Positions 9,560 to 18,347 of a stretch of DNA of 64,000 bases are shown here, one piece after another. Each line of letters starts with the position of its first letter. Position 1 is the first letter of the stretch. The translations under genes and the position numbers were made by a program. This DNA comes from Paenibacillus agilis (GTDB lineage Bacteria; Bacillota; Bacilli; Paenibacillales; Paenibacillaceae). Below the pieces are notes generated by a model. It did no database searches. It was given only the letters and a program-made list of their open reading frames with translations, and was not told the DNA's origin. The DNA lies in assembly GCF_007786455.1 (NCBI RefSeq), contig NZ_VNJK01000001.1, positions 1,262,074 through 1,326,073 on the forward strand. Direction: 5' to 3'.

Positions 9560-9585
9560 GGAGAACCATAGGTTCTCCTTGTTTA
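9560..9585 (+). terminator. Hairpin between tetR and the ABC-F gene
   Basis: GGAGAACC (9560-9567), loop ATA, GGTTCTCC (9571-9578), then TTGTTTA. The perfect 8-base stem has a weak T run. It ends 30 bases before the ABC-F start and could terminate tetR or attenuate the downstream gene. Confidence 0.5.
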
Positions 9586-9615
9586 TTGATATTCACAAAG
9601 TTCGGGGGAAGAAAT

Positions 9616-11559
9616 ATGCATGTAATTACCGTAGAACAGCTTGGTAAAAGCTACGGCGAGAAGACACTATTTAAAGATGTATCTTTCGGTATAGCGACAG
9701 GAGATAGATTTGGAATCATCGGTGTGAACGGAACCGGCAAATCAACGTTTATGCGTACGTTGGCAGGAATTGACTCGATTGAAACGGGACGTATCATGAA
9801 AGGGAATGCGATCCGTGTGCAGTATGTGGCACAGGAACCTGAATTTGAACCGCACGCCACGGTATTGGAAACGGTCATGAGCGGGGATGCGCCTGAAATG
9901 AAGGCGGTTCGTCGATATACAGATATTTTAGAGCGTTTGCGTGTTCAACCAGAAGACGAGAAGCTACAAATGCAGCTCGTTCAAGCTAGTGATGATATGG
10001 ATCGACTACAGGCTTGGCAAATCGAAAGTGACGCGAAGACTATTTTGTCCAAGCTCGGTATTACTCGTTATGATGCTCGCGTTAGTGAGTTGTCCGGCGG
10101 TCAGCGCAAGCGAGTCGCACTTGCTGCAGGATTGATTCACCCGTCAGATCTGCTGCTGCTAGACGAACCTACCAACCATATTGACAATGATACGGTTGCG
10201 TGGTTGGAATCCTATCTTCAGAAGCGCTCAGGTGCGTTAATTATGATTACGCATGATCGCTATTTCCTTGATCGTGTTGCGAATCGAATGATCGAGCTTG
10301 ATTATGGCCGTGCACATTTCTACGAGGCGAACTATACGCGTTTCCTTGAATTGAAGGCTGATCGTGAAGCACGCGAGGCTTCCGCTGAATCGACGCGTCA
10401 AAATATTTTGCGCCAAGAGCTAGCATGGATTCGCCGTGGAGCAAAGGCGCGTACAACGAAACAGAAGGCACGGATTGATCGCTTCGAAGATCTGCAATCT
10501 CAAGGACCGACACAGAAGCAGGGCGCTGTTGAAGTGTCTGCTGCTAGTGCTCGTCTTGGGAAAAAGATAATGGAGCTCGAGTCTATTGGGGCTGATGCTG
10601 GAACGCGTCAGTTGTTCCGTGGGTTGGATTACATCGCCGTTCCGCATGATCGCATTGGTATTATTGGTGTGAATGGCAGCGGTAAGTCGACCTTGCTGCA
10701 AATTATTGCGGGGACGAGACAGCCGGATAAAGGGAGCATTGTACTTGGACCAACGGTGCGCATCGGATACTTCACGCAAGAGCATGATGAAATGGATGAA
10801 TCGATGCGCGTTATCGAATATATTCGTGAAGCTGCTGAAACGGTAAAGACGGCTGAAGGCCACACGATTAGTGCTGCACAAATGTTGGAGCGTTTCTTAT
10901 TTAATCCATCGATGCAGTGGACGCTCGTTGGCAAGCTTTCTGGTGGCGAGAAGCGTCGCTTGCAATTGCTGCGATTGTTAATGACTGCGCCAAATGTGCT
11001 GCTGCTCGATGAGCCTACGAATGACTTGGATGTAGAAACGTTAGCGGTGTTAGAAAATTACTTGGATGAATTCCCTGGTGTTGTAATTACCGTATCACAT
11101 GATCGCTACTTCCTTGATCGGGTTGTGGATCGGATTTGGTCGTTTGAAAATGGGGAAATTCGTAATCATGTTGGTAACTATACGGAGTACGTGGAGTGGA
11201 GAGCAGCTCAAGGCTTGTCTGCACTTAACGACCAGAAGTCTGCAGCAAGCGATAAGCAGGGCAATCAAGCTCATACATCGACTGAAGCAGCAGCGGCGAA
11301 GTCAGAACGCAAGCCAAAGCTGAAAATGTCGTATAAGGAAGAGCAGGACTACAATCAAATTGATGGCTGGATCGCAGATGTAGAGGCGCAAATGGAGCGT
11401 AATAACGCTGAGATGGAAGCAGCATTCAACGATTCCGTGCGCCTGCAAGAGCTAATGAAGCAGCAGCAAGAGGCTGAGCAGAAACTAAGTGACCTGTTGG
11501 AGCGTTGGACAGAGCTAAATGAACTGGCTGAGCAGATCGAGGCGGCAAAACGTTCATAA
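9616..11559 (+). CDS. ABC-F family ATP-binding protein, YfmR/Uup-like
   Basis: A soluble 647-residue protein with two ABC ATPase domains and no membrane segments. Walker A motifs are GVNGTGKST (residues 36-44) and GVNGSGKST; signatures LSGGQRKR and LSGGEKRR; Walker B LLLLDEPTNHID and LLLLDEPTNDLD. The region between them contains a basic linker (RRGAKARTTKQKARID), and the last 70 residues are a charged coiled coil, as in YfmR and E. coli Uup. ABC-F proteins bind the ribosomal E site and relieve stalled translation; some give antibiotic protection. A TTG 10 codons upstream is in frame but lacks a binding site, whereas GGGGGAAG fits the ATG at 9616. Confidence 0.9.
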   Translation: MHVITVEQLGKSYGEKTLFKDVSFGIATGDRFGIIGVNGTGKSTFMRTLAGIDSIETGRIMKGNAIRVQYVAQEPEFEPHATVLETVMSGDAPEMKAVRRYTDILERLRVQPEDEKLQMQLVQASDDMDRLQAWQIESDAKTILSKLGITRYDARVSELSGGQRKRVALAAGLIHPSDLLLLDEPTNHIDNDTVAWLESYLQKRSGALIMITHDRYFLDRVANRMIELDYGRAHFYEANYTRFLELKADREAREASAESTRQNILRQELAWIRRGAKARTTKQKARIDRFEDLQSQGPTQKQGAVEVSAASARLGKKIMELESIGADAGTRQLFRGLDYIAVPHDRIGIIGVNGSGKSTLLQIIAGTRQPDKGSIVLGPTVRIGYFTQEHDEMDESMRVIEYIREAAETVKTAEGHTISAAQMLERFLFNPSMQWTLVGKLSGGEKRRLQLLRLLMTAPNVLLLDEPTNDLDVETLAVLENYLDEFPGVVITVSHDRYFLDRVVDRIWSFENGEIRNHVGNYTEYVEWRAAQGLSALNDQKSAASDKQGNQAHTSTEAAAAKSERKPKLKMSYKEEQDYNQIDGWIADVEAQMERNNAEMEAAFNDSVRLQELMKQQQEAEQKLSDLLERWTELNELAEQIEAAKRS

Positions 11560-11668
11560 CTGTTGTACGTACAGGCTATGGAGGAAACGTTTGTTTACGA
11601 TGATATACTCCAAACGGAGATAAACTGATTTCAACAGCGCATACTTTTTTTAAAATAGCGTAACACAA

Positions 11669-11711
11669 AAACAACCCGTATCACTTTTAGGAGTGAAGCG
11701 GGTTGTTTTAT
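11669..11711. terminator. Bidirectional terminator between ABC-F and TPR genes
   Basis: AACAACCCG pairs with CGGGTTGTT around an inner CAC/GTG helix, with A residues on the left and TTTTAT on the right, so it can stop transcription from both convergent genes. The rest of the 306-base gap (11560-11865) shows nothing recognisable. Confidence 0.8.
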
Positions 11712-11865
11712 ATGTAATTGAGTCTCGCTCGATAATGATTGATGTTACGAATAGTTGAGCCTCTCTAATCATTAGGGATTACAGCGAAAGCGTATTGATG
11801 TGCATTGGATACGGATGTTGACTTTACATGAAGTTGTTGTTCTGCTTTATATGAGATGACTGCAT

Positions 11866-12387
11866 TTATTCCTCATCTGCCCACACTTCGTTCAGATGAT
11901 CTGCATAGAAGAGCAGGGCGCGATTATATTGCGAAATATGAGCATCTTGTGTAGTCTCCACGAGCTGACGAAGCAGCAAAGAAGTACTCTCTTCATGATA
12001 ATTAAGATTGTACAAGGCTAAGGCGTAAAACACTTTGAATTCTCGTGCATCTGGGAAGTGGGCGATTGCTTCTTCTAGCAGTACTTTTGATTTCTCATAC
12101 TCACCAATGGCTCGATAGGTGCTGCCCAATCCTAAATAAGCACCGCGGCGATCCTCGTCCGTGAGTTGTAACGATAGTGCTCGTACATAGTAGGGGACGG
12201 CGGATATTTCTTTTCCAAGTGCATCATGTGCCCATGCACATTGATACTGTACGACACCTTCGTCAGGGTAGTTGTTTGCGAGCTTTACCAACAATTGCAG
12301 TGAAGATTCTAACTGAGACTCCTGCCGCAATTGAACCGCTTGCTTTAGCTCGGAGTCCCATGCAGGCTGCTTGATAGAGCTATCCAT
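11866..12387 (-). CDS. Tetratricopeptide repeat protein
   Basis: A 173-residue soluble helical protein with about three TPR units: the block AWAHDALGKEISAVPYYVRA, the block YLGLGSTYRAIGEYEKSKVL and the block FYALALYNLNYHEESTSLLL show the usual A/G/Y spacing. TPR proteins act as protein-binding scaffolds; no catalytic domain is present. An ATG four codons upstream (12399) directly abuts the GGAGG sequence and so cannot use it; the ATG at 12387 lies 12 bases from it and is my choice. It stands alone between a terminator and the YhdH-type gene. The partner protein is unknown. Confidence 0.75.
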   Translation of the reverse strand: MDSSIKQPAWDSELKQAVQLRQESQLESSLQLLVKLANNYPDEGVVQYQCAWAHDALGKEISAVPYYVRALSLQLTDEDRRGAYLGLGSTYRAIGEYEKSKVLLEEAIAHFPDAREFKVFYALALYNLNYHEESTSLLLRQLVETTQDAHISQYNRALLFYADHLNEVWADEE

Positions 12388-12469
12388 GTGTCGTCTCATC
12401 CTCCGGTTGGCATCTGAAATGGTAGTTCTAGATTTCTTGAACTGAACTTACAGTACTTACTGAACTTGA

Positions 12470-12497
12470 TTGCTGCTTGCTGCTTGCTGTATGCTGT
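12470..12497. repeat. Four tandem heptamers, TTGCTGC-like
   Basis: Units TTGCTGC, TTGCTGC, TTGCTGT and ATGCTGT follow one another in the gap between two minus-strand genes. No coding or hairpin role is visible. Confidence 0.7.
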
Positions 12498-12574
12498 ATT
12501 ACTAAGTTTTAAGACACATTATAATGCTATGTCTTGTTAACTCTCTAGTCGTACTATCCACATATGAGCAATGC

Positions 12575-13603
12575 TTACTCTTCCAAACGAATGATGCGTC
12601 TTCCTTCACTGGCCCCTTGCAGCATGTTGGTCGTCAATGCTGGAACCTCTTGCAGCGTATGTTCATGTACGAAGCCGTCTGTATGAACAATGGAAGACCA
12701 GTCCGTGAGCAATCTATTCCATAGCGTTTGTCTTTGCGTAATCGATGCATAGACAGAATCAATGCCGTATAGGGCAACACCCCGTAAAATGAACGGCAGC
12801 ACCGTTGTTGGCAAGTTTGCTCCAGCTGTTAATCCGCTCGCAGCGACTGCGCCACCATAGTTTACAGAAGCAAGCGCAGATGCCAAAATATTTCCGCCAC
12901 AGACGTCGACGACGCCTGCCCACAGTTGCTTATTCAGTGGACGCTGCTTCTCAGGAAGCAGGTGCTCACGGGAAATAATTTTTGCAGCCCCTAGCTGTTT
13001 CAGAATGGGCTCGAAAGTTGCCTTGCTAGTAGCAGCTACTACTTCATAGCCTAGCTTCGATAGAATGCCGACGGATAAAGAACCAACTCCACCGCTAGCC
13101 CCCGTAACGAGAATAGGACCATCTTCAGGCTTCAATCCGTGATTCTTCAATCTATCGATGGAAAGAGCAGCAGTAAGGCCAGCTGTACCGAATGCCATCG
13201 CATCACGAAGGCTAGCTCCGGCAGGCAAAGGGACAAGCCAATCACCTGCAACTCGGACGTACTCACTCAATCCACCGGAGTGGCTAACGCCAAATTCATA
13301 GCCAGTCAGCAGGACAGATTGTCCAACTTGATAACGTTCATCAGCGGATGCTACGACTGTACCTGCAGCGTCTATTCCTGGGATGAAAGGGTATGATTTG
13401 ACGATCCCGCCATTTGGCGAACAAGCTAAAGCGTCTTTGTAATTCAAGCTGGAATAAGCGACCTTGATCGTAACATTTCCTTCAGGGAGGTCATGTATAG
13501 AAATCGAACGAACGCTAGGTAATATATCACCAGCTTCATTTGGTTCAACAACAAGGGCATTGAAGTCATTAGGGAAAACTTGCGGAAGTGGATGTTCTGT
13601 CAT
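12575..13603 (-). CDS. YhdH/YhfP-type NADPH-dependent oxidoreductase (acrylyl-CoA reductase family)
   Basis: A 342-residue zinc-independent medium-chain dehydrogenase. It has the GroES-like N-terminal part (VAYSSLNYKDALA, FIPGIDAAGTV) and a Rossmann domain with VTGASGGVGSLSVGIL for NADPH. The SSLNYKD signature is typical of YhdH/AcuI/YhfP, which reduce acryloyl-CoA or act on quinones and enones. In-frame Mets upstream to 13663 are rejected because TTGGAGGAA is correctly spaced for the ATG at 13603. It is a single-gene unit and its physiological substrate is not evident. Confidence 0.88.
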   Translation of the reverse strand: MTEHPLPQVFPNDFNALVVEPNEAGDILPSVRSISIHDLPEGNVTIKVAYSSLNYKDALACSPNGGIVKSYPFIPGIDAAGTVVASADERYQVGQSVLLTGYEFGVSHSGGLSEYVRVAGDWLVPLPAGASLRDAMAFGTAGLTAALSIDRLKNHGLKPEDGPILVTGASGGVGSLSVGILSKLGYEVVAATSKATFEPILKQLGAAKIISREHLLPEKQRPLNKQLWAGVVDVCGGNILASALASVNYGGAVAASGLTAGANLPTTVLPFILRGVALYGIDSVYASITQRQTLWNRLLTDWSSIVHTDGFVHEHTLQEVPALTTNMLQGASEGRRIIRLEE

Positions 13604-13787
13604 GTTCGTATTCCTCCAACCCTTTTTATTCAATAAAAACAACATACCTAGTGGAAGCTGCAAAGGTACTGTAACTGTATATCCTTACACCATTGTGTAA
13701 ATGAAAGCTTAATTCATGCAAGTACAAATGCAATTGCAAATACAATTAAAAGGGAAATTTCAATTGCCAGTGCATTTGTAACTGCTG

Positions 13788-13822
13788 TTAAACATTAAAC
13801 ATTAAACATTAAACATTAAACA
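13788..13822. repeat. Five perfect tandem copies of TTAAACA
   Basis: Five adjacent identical 7-base units within the 623-base gap between the YhdH-type gene (start 13603) and the M42 peptidase gene (end 14227). The copy number makes this a candidate variable-number repeat. Confidence 0.9.
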
Positions 13823-13885
13823 TCTCAGCTTACTCTAACGAGCGCCATTGACGTTATTTTAATGAAAACGTCTAAAGTAGAATTT

Positions 13886-14018
13886 TAACGGTTGTCAGCG
13901 AGCTTATTTCAGCTATTATGGCAATTTTACACGTGTAATATAGAAAATAAGCTCTCCTACATCCCTTACACATCCAAATAAGTGAAATTAAGCTCAATAG
14001 CCTCTGTGTCGACCGTTA
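13886..14018. repeat. 133-base intergenic element with imperfect terminal inverted repeats
   Basis: The ends are TAACGGT and ACCGTTA. Over about 25 bases the left arm and the reverse complement of the right arm stay alike: TAACGGT..G.CA..GAG, then GCTTATT-like sequence. It contains no ORF. A 13-base direct repeat AATTCATGCAAGT (13711-13723 and 14206-14218) encloses the whole area, and CTATATACG(A/T)TTCA occurs twice near 14153-14184. Together these fill the gap. The element looks like a small non-autonomous or REP-type repeat. Confidence 0.55.
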
Positions 14019-14226
14019 GAACAATAAGGCCATAAAAATGCTGCTATTTTACAAGGCTTATATAACTGCTACTCCGTGATAGAAGCCGAATAGCCTGTGC
14101 CAACGTTATTGCAATAAGTAAAAGTAAACGCAGCTTATTTTTACAACCCACTATATACGATTCATGACTCCCTATATACGTTTCACGTAAACAACTACTA
14201 CTCTAAATTCATGCAAGTGCAAGGTC

Positions 14227-15318
14227 TTATTCCGTAATATAAGCTGCGAGCAGTTTTGCTGTATTGATCACGGCTTGCAAATGGGTGCGTTCCATCGCAT
14301 GAGAAGCGTGCACACCAGGACCGATTAAAGCAGCGCGTATATCGTTTCCTCCACGCAGCGCAGCTGAAGCATCAGAACCGTAGCGCGGATAAATGTCGAC
14401 GACATGAGCAATGCCTTCTCTTTCCGCAAGCTGAACGAGTCGAGAAGTCATAAAGTAATCATAAGGGCCAGACGAGTCTTTGGCACAGATTGATACATCT
14501 GTTTCTTTACAGTTTAGGTCATCTCCCATTGCACCCATATCCACGGCAATAAGCTCAGTGATGCCACTAGGCAATGATGAGGCACCATGACCAATCTCCT
14601 CATAGTTGGTGATGAAGATGATGATATCGTGCTGAGGTTTCCATTGATGGACCTTCATACTGTGCAGCAAGCCGAATAAAGCAGCTACACTTGCTTTGTC
14701 ATCCAAATGTCTCGATTTGATAAATCCGCTTGGAAGATGAACGGGACGAGCGTCAAAGGAAACGTAGTCTCCGGTACGAATGCCAAGCTTCGCTGTATCT
14801 TCTTTGGTATGTACGATCTCATCGATACGAACGATTATGTTTTCTTCGTTGCGAGCCAATTCGCTTGCTTTATCAAAGACATGAACAGACGGCTGCTTCG
14901 TCATGATTGTACCTGTGTACGTTTGTCCTGCATGCGTATGTATTTGACAGTATTCATTTTCGATGGAACTCATCATGTAGCCGCCCAATGGCGTAAGTCG
15001 CAGTGTACCGTCTGTGTGAATCGAACGGACCATAGCGCCGAGCGTATCCACATGAGCAGAAAGCCCGATTACTTGCGTGCTGTCTTCTTGAGAGCCTTTC
15101 ACTCGAATGTAGCCGCCGCCTTTTTGATTACGTTCCATTGTATAGCCGAGCTTATGTGCTTCTTCGTGAATACGGTTCATAATATGGTGCGTGTAGCCTG
15201 TTGGGCTAGAGGTTTGAAGCAGTTCCATCAGCAGGCTAAGCACGTAAGATTCATCGATTGGAATGGCAAGTGCTTCGTTCTTTATTGCAGCATATGGGGA
15301 ATCAAAAAGTGTGCTCAT
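14227..15318 (-). CDS. M42 family metallopeptidase (glutamyl aminopeptidase/endoglucanase-like)
   Basis: A 363-residue cytoplasmic aminopeptidase of the dinuclear zinc/cobalt type. Metal and catalytic motifs appear in order: SAHVDTLG (H and D), SRHLDDKAS (bridging D), TNYEEIGHGAS (catalytic and binding E pair), AVDMGAMGDD, and the final GVHASHAMERTH with the last histidine ligand. AAGGAGC is nine bases before the ATG. M42 enzymes form dodecameric shells that trim peptides. It lies downstream of the LapA-like gene on the same strand with an 86-base gap, so cotranscription is possible. Older names such as endoglucanase M are misleading. Confidence 0.92.
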   Translation of the reverse strand: MSTLFDSPYAAIKNEALAIPIDESYVLSLLMELLQTSSPTGYTHHIMNRIHEEAHKLGYTMERNQKGGGYIRVKGSQEDSTQVIGLSAHVDTLGAMVRSIHTDGTLRLTPLGGYMMSSIENEYCQIHTHAGQTYTGTIMTKQPSVHVFDKASELARNEENIIVRIDEIVHTKEDTAKLGIRTGDYVSFDARPVHLPSGFIKSRHLDDKASVAALFGLLHSMKVHQWKPQHDIIIFITNYEEIGHGASSLPSGITELIAVDMGAMGDDLNCKETDVSICAKDSSGPYDYFMTSRLVQLAEREGIAHVVDIYPRYGSDASAALRGGNDIRAALIGPGVHASHAMERTHLQAVINTAKLLAAYITE

Positions 15319-15404
15319 AAGAAGTTTGCTCCTTTGATTTGAAATGTAAAGTAGCCTAGTGAGAAACCCAAGTTACTGCTGCAGAGGTATTCTCACCTGA
15401 AAGC

Positions 15405-15812
15405 CTACTCGTTTTTTGAATCTTTTAAATCACGTTTATCCGCAAGAACATCCTCAATTTCTTGCAGCTGCGCATTCGTTGGTTCAGGAAACATATATCC
15501 ATTCTCAGATTCTGCTTCGAGTTGTGCCACTTTGGCCTCTAGCTCTTTCACTTTGCGTCGAATACGGTATTGTGCATATACTCCGTAAGATCCAACGATC
15601 AGAGCTCCTAGCAGTGTACATCCTAAAATAAGCAGGATAAGTGGTACATCGAATGTGCCGAATAACAAATTGACTTGTACGGGCTCTACATTCACGATGG
15701 CAAAAATCGCTGTTAGAAGCGCAAATACGAGTGCAGCAAATAAGGTCCACTGGATGCGCAAGTCATTATTCTTGTTGTTGGAATTGGGTACTTTTGTTGT
15801 TTTGTTAGCCAT
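15405..15812 (-). CDS. LapA domain (DUF1049) membrane protein
   Basis: A 135-residue protein with two membrane segments (about residues 22-43 and 55-77) in the hairpin arrangement of the LapA/YciS family, followed by a coiled-coil cytoplasmic tail (RRKVKELEAKVAQLEAE). In Gram-negatives LapA helps control LPS synthesis; Gram-positive relatives have no assigned role, so only the family is claimed. AAGGAGTTGATC precedes the ATG. A candidate promoter with a 15-base palindrome lies just upstream. Confidence 0.82.
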   Translation of the reverse strand: MANKTTKVPNSNNKNNDLRIQWTLFAALVFALLTAIFAIVNVEPVQVNLLFGTFDVPLILLILGCTLLGALIVGSYGVYAQYRIRRKVKELEAKVAQLEAESENGYMFPEPTNAQLQEIEDVLADKRDLKDSKNE

Positions 15813-15834
15813 GTTTGATCAACTCCTTCTTTGT

Positions 15835-15878
15835 AGTATAATCCTTACTGATCCAGCGCCACAATCTCATTATGAGAT
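15835..15878 (-). promoter_or_regulatory. Candidate promoter with palindromic operator before the LapA-like gene
   Basis: On the minus strand, TTGTGG (15864-15859), an 18-base spacer and TATACT (15840-15835) form a sigma-A promoter. ATCTCATTATGAGAT, a perfect 15-base palindrome (15864-15878), abuts the -35 box on its upstream side and looks like an operator. Confidence 0.45.
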
Positions 15879-15920
15879 AAATCGGGTGATTATCGTGTAA
15901 GCTCATTGTAGTAAATAGCA

Positions 15921-15951
15921 ACTCCTTCCGATGCGTAGCAAGGGAAGGAGT
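15921..15951 (-). terminator. Hairpin downstream of pepF
   Basis: ACTCCTTCC and GGAAGGAGT form a 9-base stem with a 13-base loop, 55 bases beyond the pepF stop. No T run follows on the minus strand, so termination is uncertain. Confidence 0.4.
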
Positions 15952-16005
15952 CAAGTGGACTTATTTACTTGGTAATGCGATTAGTAGCTTAGTTGAGATA
16001 GGCTA

Positions 16006-17802
16006 TTACAGCTCTTTTGCCATCTGTTCCATTTGCTCGATAAGGGATTCGAGTACACTCATTCCTTCTTCGATAGGAGCAGGAGTGGACATATCAACGC
16101 CAGCTTTCTTCAAAATATTAATGGAGAAGTCGCTGCCGCCGCTCTTCAGGAAGCCCAGGTAACGATCAACTGCTGGTTGACCTTCATCTAGAATCTGCTT
16201 CGCGAAGCTTTGTGCAGCAGAGAATCCTGTTGCGTACTTATACACGTAGAAACTCGTGTAGAAATGCGGGATTCTAGCCCATTCGATCTCAATATCTTGG
16301 TCAACGACCATTTCGTCGCCGTAATATTTCTTGTTCAAGTCGTAGTAAACTTCATTCAACAACTGCGGAGTCAATGCTTCACCTTTCTCAGCACGCTCAT
16401 GAATAATCAACTCGAATTCAGCAAACATCGTTTGACGGAATACCGTTGTACGGAATTGATCGATGTAGTAGGTGAGCAAATACATCTTTTCTTTAGGATC
16501 ATTGCTCTTCTTGAGCATGAAGTCCATTAGCAATGCTTCATTCAAAGTGGAAGCAACCTCAGCTAGGAAGATGGTATACTGCGCATCCCGATATGGCAAA
16601 TTGTTGTCTGAATAGTAGGAGTGCAGTGCATGACCCATTTCATGCGTCAACGTGAACATGCTGTTCAAGTTATCTTTATGGTTCAAGAGCACGTATGGGT
16701 GTGTGCCATAAGCACCCCAACTGTAAGCTCCGCTGCGTTTGCCTTCATTTTCATATACGTCAATCCAGCCGTTATCATATCCTTCTTGAATGGCATTCAA
16801 ATAGTCTTCGCCTAGCGGCTTCAAACTTTCCTTTACAATCGAAGTTGCTTCCGTGTAAGGAATGTTCATATCGAATTGCTCCACAATAGGGGCAAACAAG
16901 TCATACATATGCAGCTTGTCGACCTTAAGCAGCTTAGCACGAAGTTTCATGTAGCGATGCATAAGCGGAAGATGCTTATGGATGGCACCGATTAGATTCG
17001 TATACACTTCTTTTGGAATGTTGTCACCGTAAAGGTACATTTCCAGAGTTGAAGGGTACTTACGAGCTTTCGCATAAAATAAGTTCTTCGTAACGTTTGC
17101 GCTTAAAGCAGCTGCAATTGTGTTGCTTTGCTTCTTGTAGGTGCTGTAGACGGCTTCGAAAGCTGCTCGGCGCACGTCGCGGTTGCGGCTTTCCAGCATC
17201 TGAATGTAGCTGCCATGCGTAAGCTCTACTTCTTCACCTTTATCGTTTTTAATCTTAGGGAACTTCATGTCAGCATTGTTCAGCATACTGTAAATGGTTT
17301 CTGGAGCTCTGGATAAGCTGCCTACTTGTGCAAGTAGTGCTTCCTCTTGTTTGGAAAGAACATGAGCCTTCTGACGCTTCATTTCTTGTAAAGTGAAGCG
17401 GTAAGGCTTCAATTGTTCATCTGCTATAAATGCATCAAGCTTATCATCAGATAGAGAAAGAATCTCTGGTGTGATGTAGGATAATTTCTCGCTAACCTCA
17501 ACGCTTAGTTTCTTAGCCTTATCGGATAGTGCCTGGTACTGTGCTTCAGCCGTATCTTCATGATGACGCATATTAGCGTATACATATAATCGCTCAGCGT
17601 GAAGTGAAATGTCATCTTCCAGCTCAAAACATGCTTTGAGCGCAGCTGGTTCGTTTAGTTTACCGTGAAATTGATCTGCTTTTGCCAGCAGTTGTTGCAA
17701 TAATGCGTGCTCACGATCCCATTCAGCTTGCGAGCCGAATAAATCTTCAAGCTTCCAACGGTGTTCCTGTGGTACTTCCGAACGTTTCGTCAATTGTGAC
17801 AT
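16006..17802 (-). CDS. pepF: Oligoendopeptidase F
   Basis: A 598-residue M3-family zinc peptidase that cleaves short peptides in the cytoplasm. The zinc motif is HEMGH (H387, E388, H391) with E415 as the likely third ligand; the N-terminal helical PepF domain and DLFGSQAEWDRE start are typical. AGGAGGGTACAT is correctly spaced for the ATG at 17802. The same frame stays open to a second ATG at 17967, which has its own AGGAGGAATACG; that longer form adds 55 residues with a positively charged N terminus, a hydrophobic run (CLLIAIIPLALGIC) and a possible AVQA cleavage site. I annotate the short form because it matches the family and report the other as a finding. Confidence 0.9.
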   Translation of the reverse strand: MSQLTKRSEVPQEHRWKLEDLFGSQAEWDREHALLQQLLAKADQFHGKLNEPAALKACFELEDDISLHAERLYVYANMRHHEDTAEAQYQALSDKAKKLSVEVSEKLSYITPEILSLSDDKLDAFIADEQLKPYRFTLQEMKRQKAHVLSKQEEALLAQVGSLSRAPETIYSMLNNADMKFPKIKNDKGEEVELTHGSYIQMLESRNRDVRRAAFEAVYSTYKKQSNTIAAALSANVTKNLFYAKARKYPSTLEMYLYGDNIPKEVYTNLIGAIHKHLPLMHRYMKLRAKLLKVDKLHMYDLFAPIVEQFDMNIPYTEATSIVKESLKPLGEDYLNAIQEGYDNGWIDVYENEGKRSGAYSWGAYGTHPYVLLNHKDNLNSMFTLTHEMGHALHSYYSDNNLPYRDAQYTIFLAEVASTLNEALLMDFMLKKSNDPKEKMYLLTYYIDQFRTTVFRQTMFAEFELIIHERAEKGEALTPQLLNEVYYDLNKKYYGDEMVVDQDIEIEWARIPHFYTSFYVYKYATGFSAAQSFAKQILDEGQPAVDRYLGFLKSGGSDFSINILKKAGVDMSTPAPIEEGMSVLESLIEQMEQMAKEL

Positions 17803-18123
17803 ATGTACCCTCCTAAAATCACTATATGTATTGAAGTTGCTTACACTGGCTTGCACAGCATGACTGTTGCGAAATGACCGTACGGTTGACGGGCAAATGC
17901 CAAGAGCCAGCGGTATAATGGCAATAAGGAGACAGCGTGCAATGGTAGTGCGATAATTGCCATTCATCGTATTCCTCCTGTCGTCTACAGTCCCGTATCC
18001 GACGACTTGGGCTCAGGACTAGTATGACCGAGAAGGAGGAAGATTAATGCTTCAGCTTGTTGTTTTATCCAATACAGATGATAAGCAGGCCAGATAAATA
18101 ACGATATGTATGCGAACAGCCTC

Positions 18124-18309
18124 TTATGAGGCTGAACCAAGCGTAATGAAACTGTACACGATTAGGAAAAAGGCAAATAATACTAGCCCTAGCGTAGTGA
18201 GAGCCATAAATTTGCGCAGTTGCTGTGGTATAGTATCCTTCTTCCAAACGATAACAGCACCTAGTGAGAATGCTGTAATGATAAATACAAGCGTCATTGA
18301 AGAATCCAT
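18124..18309 (-). CDS. Small two-helix membrane protein, unknown function
   Basis: A 61-residue protein with two hydrophobic segments (MTLVFIITAFSLGAVIVW and ALTTLGLVLFAFFLIVYSF) joined by a short charged loop. AAGAAGGT lies 10 bases before the ATG; an upstream GTG at 18315 is too close. It begins 38 bases after the preceding minus-strand gene, so the two probably form an operon. A hairpin (AGCCTC/GAGGCT, 18118-18133) spans its stop codon. I do not recognise the family. Confidence 0.6.
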   Translation of the reverse strand: MDSSMTLVFIITAFSLGAVIVWKKDTIPQQLRKFMALTTLGLVLFAFFLIVYSFITLGSAS

Positions 18310-18347
18310 AATCACCGTACCTTCTTACAAGGATAGGGGAGAACTAA

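Noticed and set aside
14707-15342. 211-codon plus-strand frame opposite the M42 peptidase gene
   Set aside because: The opposite strand encodes a complete M42 enzyme with all metal ligands; the antisense product has no motif.
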